From an uncultured Flavobacteriaceae bacterium (lineage in GTDB: Bacteria; Bacteroidota; Bacteroidia; Flavobacteriales; Flavobacteriaceae), in assembly GCA_938010765.1 (NCBI GenBank), contig CALLVX010000203.1, forward strand, positions 1 to 34,458: a stretch of 34,458 nucleotides of DNA, given 5' to 3'. The number at the start of each line of letters is the position of its first letter. Position 1 is the first letter of the stretch. The notes beneath the pieces were generated by a model. It did no database searches and was not told where the DNA came from. It saw only the letters and a list, made by a program, of their open reading frames with translations. Positions 20,001-26,685 of this stretch are shown in pieces. The position numbers were made by a program, and so were the translations under genes.

Positions 20001-22745
20001 CCAAAAACCTGTTTCTATATTAGCGTCATATTCGTTTCCATCCAATACAATTGAATTGGCGTTGCAAATTGTCTGATCAGTTCCCGTACTCGCAACGGTA
20101 GGAGGCACCCCAATATTCAACTTTACAGTATCCGAGGTTTCGGAACAATTCCCATTTCGCACGGTCCATTGATAGACATATTCTCCTGAATAAGTAAATG
20201 TAAAGGTTGCTGTTGGGCTGGTAGCATCATCGACGGCTACCCCGCCAAGACCCGAAACCAAGGTCCATTCACCAGATCCATTAGATGCGTCTGCCGCCAT
20301 GGTCAGCTGATTGGAACAACTTGAACGATCAGGACCTGCTTCGGCTACAGCGCTATCGACAACGGTAATTTCTACCTCATCAGAACTGGTTTGGCATTTG
20401 TCGAGTGTCCATGTTAGTGTATAGGTCCCCGGAATCGAAATTGTGCCAGTGGTATTGAACTGGCGATTGTCAGCAAATGAAAAGCCGGTGGTAGGAACTA
20501 CCGACCAGCTGCCCGTTTCATCTGCCGCCGGGGCATTTGCCGAAAGAGCAACAGACGTAGTTCCGGATGGCAGACATTGGTCGGCCCCTGCATTTGCAAA
20601 AGAAGGGCCTTCCATAGAATTGGTTCGAATAATTACGGTATCTTCTCTAGGAAGGGGACAATTAAGGTTATTAGAATCACGTATGGTCCATTTCAAAATA
20701 TAGGTCTCGCTTGGGTCGTTAAAACCCGAAACTATGGTATTTGGGTCATTGATATCGGCAAAAGATAAACTGGTCCCGACCGGGGCGCTGTTCACACTCC
20801 ATATACCTTCGAGAGTGCCTATCTCTGGGGTGTTTGCTCCTAGTTGTGCTTGAGAGCCAAAACAGACAGTTTGATCAGCACCGGCGTTGATACTCACGAT
20901 CGCCGAGGACGATACGGTAATTTGCACATCTGATTGTGCCGGCGTGCATTGTTCTCCTCCCGATATACTATATCGAAATGTATAGGTTCCCGGATTCAAA
21001 TCTCTGATTGGAGTTGTACGGGCATAGGGGTCTATAATGCTAGCATTACTTGGGCCACTTATTTGAGACCACAGCGAAGTACCGGACGAGATTACATTTC
21101 CCGTAAGCGAAGTTTCGATAACATTACATGGAAGACTTTGGCCTGTACCGGCATTTGCTGGAGTCGGGATTGCCGAAATACGGACATTTACAAAAGCAGT
21201 TGCCTCTTGACAGCCTTGTTGAACAGATCCATCGACCTTTCTTCGAAACAGAATAGTATAGGTCCCCTCCACATCAAAATCGAGCGATAAAGGCGTACTT
21301 GCAATGGCTTCAAAATCTTCGGAATCTACCATTCGAGAATCTGCTGGGCCGTTGATAATACTATAGGAAGTATTTGCCTCTCCAGTCGTAGTAAATGGAA
21401 TCGATACCTTGGTCTCTCCACAAGGTGGTAGCATATCGTTTCCCTCATTTACCTCAATTGAGATGGGTTCGATAGAATAGGCGATTGTTACGATACTCGA
21501 ATCGGAACAACCAGTCGTATTATTGGCAATTGTATAGGAGAATACATAGGTACTTGCGCCATCAAGGTTGGCTACCTGAGTGGCGCTGTTGGTAGGGTTA
21601 CTAATTGAAGCAAGAGTGCCCGGCGCGTTTACTCCTGGGCCTTCAATTTGAGCCCATTGCACAGTTTCACCTGTATATATTGGAAGAGCGCCCGACAGCG
21701 TGGTGGTCGTAAATGAACTATCACAAAAGCGAATACTTCGATGTTCGGTGGTAGCACTTGTCACATCTTGCGATACTTCGGCAACCGTAATTGTCATCGT
21801 ATCTGATCCAGTAACGCAAGGGCCATCTACCGACCAAAGCAGTTCATAAGTCCCCTCGATCAAATTAGAAACCTTGCTAGTATTGCTATTTCGATTTTCG
21901 AAAACAGGTGTACTCGGGCCGGTTACCAAAGACCATGTACCTTGTTGTCCGTTAATATTACTTCCTCCAAAATAAGCGTTTAGACCAGTACTTTGAGAAA
22001 CCGAATAGCAATTGTCCAAACTTTGATCGGGGCCGGCATTCACGATAGCCCTGCCTCCATAATTGGTAACGAGCATTTCTGAATACGATTCGCAATACTG
22101 CCCCAGTACATCAGCGGGACCACGAATGGTCCATCGCAACGTACTTGTACCCGCATATACCTCTAACAAACTAATAGTAGTTGTAGGCGAATTGGGTTCA
22201 TTGATGATAACTCCGGCATTGTTGTTTCCTTCGAAGGTCCAAGTTCCTACCTCGCCAGGGTTTTCCGGAGCGTTCCCGTTAATTTCGATAGTTCCCGACC
22301 GGTCAGGACAGGAAAACAAATCGGCGCTAGTTTCTGCAATCGTAATCGGCGCTACCGTAAGCTCGATATCTTGAAACTGGGTACTACCATCAAAACAGTT
22401 GGTGCTTAATCTAAAAGTATAACTTTCACCACCTTGCATGCCAAAAATAGCGCTATTCAAATCGGAGGGATCTTGTAAGATTACCGGTGGGCCGGCCACT
22501 TGCGACCAAAGAGGCGTGTCTTGAACTTGCCCCGTTACAGAACCAGATAAGGTATAATACAGATTGTTTTCACAAATCGTTTCTGGTATTCCCGCATTTA
22601 CAGAGCAATCTTGGCTTTGCATTTTTTGTAGGAAAAAAAAGGAGGCAAACACCACAAATAGAGTAATGAAATCAAATTTTGATTTCCCATTACAATTTGT
22701 ATTTAAAGTATTTCCAGTACTTTTATTAGTTCTATTATGCCCCAT
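17004..22745 (-). CDS. Giant T9SS surface protein with Ig-like repeats, DUF11 domains and type B C-terminal domain
   Basis: The 1913-residue protein has a signal sequence with a long polar n-region (hydrophobic core about 27-40, cleavage near QSQD). About 15 Ig/PKD-like repeats of 80-100 residues follow (about 45-1450), each built on the pattern NAGxDQxLC, then GxWxxxSGP, then GxYxFxW. Three DUF11 repeats come next (about 1450-1815; DLELTKEV, DLSLEKTA and DLGLTKSV starts). The last 94 residues (about 1820-1913; NKFSPNGDGVNDLF, FDRWGKKLY, GTYYYSLDLGDG) are the gliding-motility-associated type B sorting domain. It is probably displayed on or released from the cell surface as an adhesin. It forms an operon with the sprF-like gene and has a promoter of the heptamer-repeat type. 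Confidence 0.93.
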   Translation of the reverse strand: MGHNRTNKSTGNTLNTNCNGKSKFDFITLFVVFASFFFLQKMQSQDCSVNAGIPETICENNLYYTLSGSVTGQVQDTPLWSQVAGPPVILQDPSDLNSAIFGMQGGESYTFRLSTNCFDGSTQFQDIELTVAPITIAETSADLFSCPDRSGTIEINGNAPENPGEVGTWTFEGNNNAGVIINEPNSPTTTISLLEVYAGTSTLRWTIRGPADVLGQYCESYSEMLVTNYGGRAIVNAGPDQSLDNCYSVSQSTGLNAYFGGSNINGQQGTWSLVTGPSTPVFENRNSNTSKVSNLIEGTYELLWSVDGPCVTGSDTMTITVAEVSQDVTSATTEHRSIRFCDSSFTTTTLSGALPIYTGETVQWAQIEGPGVNAPGTLASISNPTNSATQVANLDGASTYVFSYTIANNTTGCSDSSIVTIAYSIEPISIEVNEGNDMLPPCGETKVSIPFTTTGEANTSYSIINGPADSRMVDSEDFEAIASTPLSLDFDVEGTYTILFRRKVDGSVQQGCQEATAFVNVRISAIPTPANAGTGQSLPCNVIETSLTGNVISSGTSLWSQISGPSNASIIDPYARTTPIRDLNPGTYTFRYSISGGEQCTPAQSDVQITVSSSAIVSINAGADQTVCFGSQAQLGANTPEIGTLEGIWSVNSAPVGTSLSFADINDPNTIVSGFNDPSETYILKWTIRDSNNLNCPLPREDTVIIRTNSMEGPSFANAGADQCLPSGTTSVALSANAPAADETGSWSVVPTTGFSFADNRQFNTTGTISIPGTYTLTWTLDKCQTSSDEVEITVVDSAVAEAGPDRSSCSNQLTMAADASNGSGEWTLVSGLGGVAVDDATSPTATFTFTYSGEYVYQWTVRNGNCSETSDTVKLNIGVPPTVASTGTDQTICNANSIVLDGNEYDANIETGFWSLLTGAPNTPTIANVNDPTSAVTNLVSGTYTFRWTISGDDFCTPTFSDSTFEVYVVANAGPDQQLCESENAVLQATQGSKGTWLQVDGPGMNGNPGTPAFIFQNPANGPRAEVTLTTGSEYVFEFTTVYATCPSTADQVVVTTSNSSSASPNAGENQVICNSGGNTSVTLNGNNAIAAGFDTTLPENEAFWRFASQPSGSVATIGDPNVHNTTLDNLVAPGIYILEWNFSTQNCTDEADVVRIAVFEPYDAIAGPDQPNACAASVNLNAVAPPLGVGEWSLVSDPSGGAIVIESPNSPTSSLSNVTTLGTYVFEWTVTNGAFTSGSCANSTDRVSVTFTGAVPDMSDAGIDQQLCSLDQTTLDASPLSVGTGTWKQISGPGITELGNLAMIAAVGDPKTQITSLGPGNYEFSWTSSNGGCSFSDVVTITVFEQANSVEAGTDQTLGEFEIVRLNADPTIIGEGSWTQISGPTLANFIAINDPQTSVLGTEVGVYVFEWTIANGICNPISDQVTITFEGSSDLELTKEVYPEQVQAGDTVTFTISVYNNETNGSADATGVSIVDMVPSGYLVLPESISSNGVQNEDQSIVWSNLVIANGAAFELSFQAIVNVGGKYTNSAEVVASDQQDRDSNPGNKLAGEDDQDTAAILTADLSLEKTASASEAVAADTVTFTLTITNEGDEIATGVGVQDMLPIGFGTITNISDLGVHTESNMVVWSGLTVLPSESIELSFDAIVQSYTGGLNEYLNRAEIIASDLLDPDSTPNNSTDVLNEDDEASFEVRFPSTDLGLTKSVNNANPGIGEQVVFSIRVSNLGDTNASVIGIEELLPSGYHFIAAQITEGSYDGVSNFWSIPILEAGNSATLELTVEVLKTGIYLNSVQLAYLDQIDLNDTNNRAEANLVPRCLLVYNKFSPNGDGVNDLFKIDCLSDYPNNVLTIFDRWGKKLYQTENYQNDWHGISEVNATVNAGETLPEGTYYYSLDLGDGSKPIVDWLYLKH

Positions 22746-22778
22746 AAAGATTGGTGTGGTCGGTCGTATCCATCAATC

Positions 22779-22802
22779 AATACTACTAAATTAAGTAGTA
22801 TT
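22779..22802 (-). other. 5'-leader hairpin of the surface-protein operon
   Basis: A perfect 9-bp inverted repeat (AATACTACT and AGTAGTATT) with a 6-base loop sits 34-57 bases before the surface-protein start. This is immediately after the transcription start predicted from the TAAATTTG element at 22810-22817. It could stabilise the mRNA 5' end or be an operator. Confidence 0.5.
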
Positions 22803-22809
22803 TTTCTTT

Positions 22810-22873
22810 CAAATTTAAAGGAATATATGAGTAGCCCCTTGTGTTTGTTGTGTATCATAGATAAACTGTTGTG
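22810..22873 (-). promoter_or_regulatory. Heptamer-repeat promoter of the surface-protein/sprF operon
   Basis: Read on the - strand, CACAACA (22873-22867) and CACAACA (22852-22846) are 21 bp apart. A perfect -7 element TAAATTTG (22817-22810) begins 35 bp after the start of the second heptamer. Both spacings equal those of the small RNA promoters B to E. The ATCGA box found 29 bp further upstream in the small RNA promoters is absent at that position. Predicted transcription start is near 22804. Confidence 0.65.
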
Positions 22874-23074
22874 TGCAATCGAGAAATAGATGTAAGACAA
22901 ATCAGGTTTGATAATTCCAAGCATTTTAAAGAAGTTAACGAATGCTATAAAACCGGAAAGACCCTTGTAAGTATCAAATGGCCATCTTTTTAGCTTGATC
23001 AGGTTTTCAAAAGTCACTAGAATCAACTAATTCGTTGATACCTTGTTAAGAAAGTGGAGAAACCTGTGCATTTT

Positions 23075-23167
23075 ATCGATCAATTTGCGCCCTTGCTATT
23101 TTTCACCACAGAAAGCGTAGGGTTCACAACATTAATTTAGATAAGCTGTACTTCGATTCTATATTTG
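23075..23167 (+). promoter_or_regulatory. Heptamer-repeat promoter, small RNA copy B
   Basis: ATCGA (23075), CACCACA (23104-23110), CACAACA (23125-23131) and TATATTTG (23160-23167) are spaced 29, 21 and 35 bp apart, start to start. The -7 element fits TAnnTTTG exactly. TTAG at 23137-23140 is 19 bases upstream of it, in the -33 position. Confidence 0.7.
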
Positions 23168-23172
23168 ACATG

Positions 23173-23331
23173 TAATAAAAAGATACAAAGAGAGCTTATT
23201 TTGTTCTCGAACTTAACCGAACAGATAAAAAGAAAAACACCAATTAACCTACTTCATATAACCATTTAAAAGTACTACATGTAACAAACCTACTTTAAAA
23301 GAAAAACCCCGATCCCTATCGGGGTTTTTTT
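23173..23331 (+). ncRNA. Putative small RNA, family copy B
   Basis: A region of about 159 nt, without a credible ORF, lies between its own promoter and terminator. It contains GAACTTAACC, two copies of the AACCTACTT box (from 23246 and from 23287), and an ATGTAAC start-stop element at 23279 shared with copies A and E. Together with copy C it fills the 889-base gap between the surface-protein gene and the gene at 23635. The 5' end is estimated. Confidence 0.55.
23302..23331 (+). terminator. Terminator of small RNA copy B
   Basis: AAAAACCCCGAT and ATCGGGGTTTTT form a 12-bp stem around CCCT, ending in seven T on the + strand. Confidence 0.85.
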
Positions 23332-23384
23332 ATGGTCTTACTTATCTCCAAAAATTTTAAAAAACCGTAGTAAAAGGGTCATTT

Positions 23385-23477
23385 ATCGAAGAAAAAGAAC
23401 CGTTCATAAGACACACAACATGCTATGATTATTTGACAACAATAATTGTACTATTACCAAATAGGCTCCTATATTTA
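23385..23477 (+). promoter_or_regulatory. Heptamer-repeat promoter, small RNA copy C
   Basis: ATCGA (23385), CACAACA (23414-23420), GACAACA (23435-23441) and TATATTTA (23470-23477) show the same 29, 21 and 35 bp spacings as copy B. The promoter starts about 55 bases after the terminator of copy B. Confidence 0.65.
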
Positions 23478-23482
23478 CAGTG

Positions 23483-23636
23483 TAATTAAGTGATAGTGTC
23501 GACCCCAAATCGCACTTGAACTCACCTACGATCAGTGCTTTGATTTCCCCAAATCAGCGCTGAACCTACAAAGCTTGGAACCAAATCTTTTGAAACCTAC
23601 TTGCAAAAACCCTGACATAAATGTCAGGTTTTTTTT
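23483..23636 (+). ncRNA. Putative small RNA, family copy C
   Basis: An about 154-nt region carries CCCAAAT twice (near 23504 and 23548), CTTGAACT, and CCAAAT-N7-AACCTACTT from 23581 just before the terminator. No credible ORF is present. Its 3' end meets the stop codon of the convergent gene at 23635, so the two transcripts would overlap unless terminated within the hairpin. Confidence 0.55.
23605..23636. terminator. Terminator of small RNA copy C and of the convergent kinase operon
   Basis: CCTGACA and TGTCAGG form a 7-bp stem around TAAA, with A-rich sequence before it and eight T after it. The hairpin lies 7 bases past the stop codon of the - strand gene and fits a terminator in both directions. 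Confidence 0.8.
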
Positions 23637-24246
23637 AGTTGTCCGTTTTTCTCTTTGCATCACGTTTTAGTCGTGCCGCCTCTCTCTGTAAGTGTTCCGC
23701 TTCTCTCATTTTTTGTTCGGCCTGTCGTTCCAATCTTTCTACTTCCCTTTCCTTTTTCTCCTGTGCTCTTTTTTCTTTTTCCGCAGTTCTTTCTTTACTA
23801 GACTTTCCGGAAGTATAATCCTTAATGTTTTGAGTGATGGTCTTGAACTTCTTGGTCGTTCTATTTGACAATAATTCTTTATCAAGATAGATCTTCAGTG
23901 TCCCGACATCCAACTTTACTTCGTACCCGGTATCACCAGAGTAAGAACGTTTCCAATTGTACTTATTGCCAGAAGTAGCGAGGTAATCATTTCCCAATTC
24001 TTCTAGCAAATACGAACGTATCTTGGCTGTTTTATCCTTATGAAATTCTGAACGTACTTTGTAACTGTCATCCGAATCGCTAATCGAAAAGTAAGTTCTC
24101 CCCTTTTGTTCATAATTGACGTTGCTACCGTCTACGGAAATGGAGACACTAGAGGTAGAGGCGGTCGTTGTGGAGATGGTTTCTTGACCATGACCGGTTA
24201 AAATTCCTAAAAAAATGCTGAGTAATAAATAAATGATGACTCTCAT
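23635..24246 (-). CDS. Small secreted protein with charged coiled-coil tail
   Basis: This 203-residue protein of unknown function has a signal peptide (ending LTGHGQ). A domain of about 130 residues follows (YKVRSEFHKDKTAKIRSYLL, GYEVKLDVGTLKIYL). From about residue 150 there is a long Lys/Arg/Glu-rich helix (EKRAQEKKEREVERLERQ) that should form a coiled coil. The globular part resembles the preceding gene product in its KV..F.KD, W-K and EV...GxLKI pattern, so the two are diverged paralogues. It is the last gene of the kinase-led run, 12 bases after its paralogue. Confidence 0.75.
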   Translation of the reverse strand: MRVIIYLLLSIFLGILTGHGQETISTTTASTSSVSISVDGSNVNYEQKGRTYFSISDSDDSYKVRSEFHKDKTAKIRSYLLEELGNDYLATSGNKYNWKRSYSGDTGYEVKLDVGTLKIYLDKELLSNRTTKKFKTITQNIKDYTSGKSSKERTAEKEKRAQEKKEREVERLERQAEQKMREAEHLQREAARLKRDAKRKTDN

Positions 24247-24258
24247 GATTGTTCTTTT

Positions 24259-24723
24259 TTAATTGTTGATTTCGTTTAAAAATGCTTTTCCTAATTCATT
24301 GATGATAGCAAAACCTTCCGTAGCTATTTGCTTGCGATACACGGTAATTTTTAGCTTACCGTCCACTACGTTTACTTCGTGCACGGGTTTCCCATTCTTT
24401 GTTGTCTTTTTCCAGCTCATTTGTTCGAAACCTGCAGCCGCCTCTCCTTCATCCAACACGGACGATACCACCTTTTGGACAGCTTCTCTTTGGTCCTTCT
24501 CAAAAAAGAGCGCCACCTTGTATACCTTGTTCGTGATTTTAAGATTATAGTCATCTTCAAATTCGTACTCGAAGCGAGATCCTTTTGTATCGGCTTCAAA
24601 ACCGTATATATTTACCATATCGGCGCTTAGATGAAACTGATTTTCCTTTGCCTGCTCATCTTGGGCAAAGACACTGATAACAACTGCCAAAACGAGTCCT
24701 ATTGTAATTACTATGTTTTTCAT
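24259..24723 (-). CDS. Small secreted protein, paralogue of the downstream gene
   Basis: The 154-residue protein starts at MKNIVITIG, which gives a clean signal peptide ending ISVFAQ; an earlier in-frame start would overlap the hydrolase gene. The mature part holds YKVALFFEKDQREAVQKVV, MSWKKTTKNGKPVHEV and DGKLKITVYRK, which align loosely with the next gene product. The family is not recognised. The gene begins 4 bases after the hydrolase stop, so it is cotranscribed. Exported location is inferred from the signal peptide. Confidence 0.75.
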   Translation of the reverse strand: MKNIVITIGLVLAVVISVFAQDEQAKENQFHLSADMVNIYGFEADTKGSRFEYEFEDDYNLKITNKVYKVALFFEKDQREAVQKVVSSVLDEGEAAAGFEQMSWKKTTKNGKPVHEVNVVDGKLKITVYRKQIATEGFAIINELGKAFLNEINN

Positions 24724-24727
24724 TTTT

Positions 24728-25948
24728 TTAAATTTTATTGTTGTTAACTGCTTTTTGGTACGTTCGTATCGCATTCCAACATGCCTGTACTTGTTTTGCC
24801 GCAATGGGATTGTCGATTACATTCGTGTTGGTAAAAAATACCGCTCCCATTTCTATGTCCTTATAGTAGTACATCAGTGTTAAAATACCGGGATCACCAC
24901 CATTGTGCCCAATAACCGTATCTCTGTTATACTCCCAGAAATACCCATAGCTATCGGTCTCTTCTGCATCTCCGTATTGTGTTGGATTTACGTTAGCTTG
25001 AATCATTTCTTTGCTAAGATCATTGCGCAATAGAGTATTATCGCCTTGATACGACAGCATGATCGCTCGCATATATTTCGTAAGGCTTTCGATACTTGTT
25101 CGCAAGCCCCCATCGGGATAGGTATTTAAAGAATAGGCCGGTAGGGGTTGCCCATTATTGGCATATACCTGCGCCTGCTTTTCAGGATCAATGGCATCGT
25201 ACGACCATCCCGTATCCTGCATGCCGACGGGGTTAAAAATGTACTGCCGGGTGAACTCGGGAAATGATTGACCGGTAGCAACTTCTATGCAATATGCGGC
25301 AAGTGCCGAAGCAACGTTCGAGTATTCGTACTTTTCCCCGGGCGCCGATTTTAAAAAGTTCTTTTTATGGAACAAGCTCCCTTTGGGTATCAAATACCCC
25401 TCCAAGTAAGTAGCTAAAGGCATCGCCTTATTACTCTTGATTTGCTTTAAATACTTCGACATCTCCTTTCCATAAATTTCGGGGGTTATCGAATTTGGAT
25501 CCTCGAGTACATAGCTCTGGTCGTACCCCTTTTCAAAATCGATTATTCCAGAGGTGTGGGTTGCCAAGTGTTTAATGGTAATTACACTTCTAGGAAATTT
25601 AGGGTGCGCTACTTTGAAGGGTAAAATATCGTTCACAGGCGTATCCATTGTGAACTTTCCCAATTCTACCGCTTTCATTAGGGAAACGCCGATAAAGGTT
25701 TTCGAAATGGAACCAATATTTTGAACTGTATTGGTTTTATATGGCTTCTTCGCTTTTATATCGGCATAGCCATAGCCTTCTTGAAAGTAAAGTGAATCAG
25801 TAGAAAAAACCGATACTCCAAAACCACGAAGTCCATTTTGCCGGGAAATACTATCTAGTTGGTCTCGCAGACGTTCCTCGGCAGTCTGCGCTTTTAAGTA
25901 GACCACCATACCGGTAATCATTAACAGCGTTAGTACAAATTGTCGCAT
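24728..25948 (-). CDS. Secreted serine hydrolase, class C beta-lactamase fold
   Basis: The 406-residue protein has a signal peptide ending VVYLKAQ. The catalytic set is SISK (S80, K83), YSN (209-211) and HNG (348-350), all intact. The linker HLATHTSGI and PDGGLRTS are typical of the stand-alone penicillin-binding-protein-like hydrolases of Bacteroidota. It probably acts in the periplasm on peptidoglycan peptides or small amides/esters. It lies 47 bases downstream of the response regulator in the same direction, so it is a likely member of the kinase operon. It is only distantly similar to the hydrolase at 2863-4200. Confidence 0.87.
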   Translation of the reverse strand: MRQFVLTLLMITGMVVYLKAQTAEERLRDQLDSISRQNGLRGFGVSVFSTDSLYFQEGYGYADIKAKKPYKTNTVQNIGSISKTFIGVSLMKAVELGKFTMDTPVNDILPFKVAHPKFPRSVITIKHLATHTSGIIDFEKGYDQSYVLEDPNSITPEIYGKEMSKYLKQIKSNKAMPLATYLEGYLIPKGSLFHKKNFLKSAPGEKYEYSNVASALAAYCIEVATGQSFPEFTRQYIFNPVGMQDTGWSYDAIDPEKQAQVYANNGQPLPAYSLNTYPDGGLRTSIESLTKYMRAIMLSYQGDNTLLRNDLSKEMIQANVNPTQYGDAEETDSYGYFWEYNRDTVIGHNGGDPGILTLMYYYKDIEMGAVFFTNTNVIDNPIAAKQVQACWNAIRTYQKAVNNNKI

Positions 25949-25995
25949 ATTATTTGTTTTTGTTTTGATTGATTGATTGATGAAATAAACTCCGT

Positions 25996-26679
25996 TTATT
26001 GGTCTACCTTAAAGGTGAGCCCTACACCGCGAACACTTTCGATAGCAATTGATGAGTCTTGCTTAAAGTATTTTCGGAGTCTGCTAATAAATACATCCAT
26101 ACTTCTTCCGGAGAAAAAGTCGTCGTTGCCCCAAACGTCTTTGAGGAGGTCGTCTCTTTTTACCATGGTATTTTTATGTTCATATAAATACTGTATGAGT
26201 ACCGTCTCTTTTTCCGTAAGCCGTTGTTCGCTTTCTTGAAATAGTAACTTGTGATTGATCGAGTCGAATTCATACTCCCCGATACGATGTAGCTCTTCTT
26301 TTTTTGGTTGAATGCGTTGTGTTCTTTTAAGAATATTTCGCAGCCTTAGCACCAAAATATCGGCCTCAAAAGGTTTTACGATATAATCGTCGGCACCTAA
26401 CTTTAGCCCTTGAATACAATCTTCCTTAAGCTTTTTAGCGGTCAGAAATACAAAGGGTACCCCAGGATCTATATCGACTACCTTTTCTGCCAAACTAAAG
26501 CCATCGAGCTTTGGCATCATTACATCGAACACACAGATATCAAAGTTATTTTTAGTAAAAAGTTCCAACGCTTCTTTTCCGTCTTTGGCCCAGGTAACTT
26601 GGTATTCATGAATTTCCAAATATTGCTTGAGAATACTTCCAAAATCAAAATCATCTTCTGCCAATAATACGTTTGTCAT
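25996..26679 (-). CDS. OmpR/PhoB-family response regulator
   Basis: The 227-residue protein has a receiver domain (about 1-118) with the acidic pocket AEDD (8-10), phosphoacceptor D52 in VFDVMMPKLDG, the switch LTA and the lysine in YIVKPFE. A winged-helix DNA-binding domain follows (about 130-225; LTEKETVLIQYL, DVWGNDDFFSGRSMDVFISRLRKYF, VRGVGLTF). It resembles RprY-type regulators of Bacteroidota. The gene starts 6 bases after the histidine kinase stop, so the two are a cognate pair. TTAACC-like repeats at 11-bp intervals in the kinase/DUF5916 intergenic region are the likely binding sites. Confidence 0.95.
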   Translation of the reverse strand: MTNVLLAEDDFDFGSILKQYLEIHEYQVTWAKDGKEALELFTKNNFDICVFDVMMPKLDGFSLAEKVVDIDPGVPFVFLTAKKLKEDCIQGLKLGADDYIVKPFEADILVLRLRNILKRTQRIQPKKEELHRIGEYEFDSINHKLLFQESEQRLTEKETVLIQYLYEHKNTMVKRDDLLKDVWGNDDFFSGRSMDVFISRLRKYFKQDSSIAIESVRGVGLTFKVDQ

Positions 26680-26685
26680 CTTTTC

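Noticed and set aside
17004..22745. Repeated pattern every 250-300 bases, first suspected as tandem DNA repeats
   Set aside because: The repeats are protein-level Ig-like modules with low nucleotide identity, not a DNA repeat array or CRISPR.
22703..23026. 107-codon - strand ORF overlapping the surface-protein start
   Set aside because: It overlaps the start of the clear surface-protein gene and the whole of its promoter and leader hairpin. It has no recognisable domain and no promoter of its own.
25996..26679. The local response regulator as the binder of the CACAACA-N14-CACAACA sites
   Set aside because: It has a winged-helix OmpR-type domain expected to bind 10-11 bp repeats. The 21-bp heptamer spacing fits another family, and the TTAACC boxes beside its own operon are better candidates.
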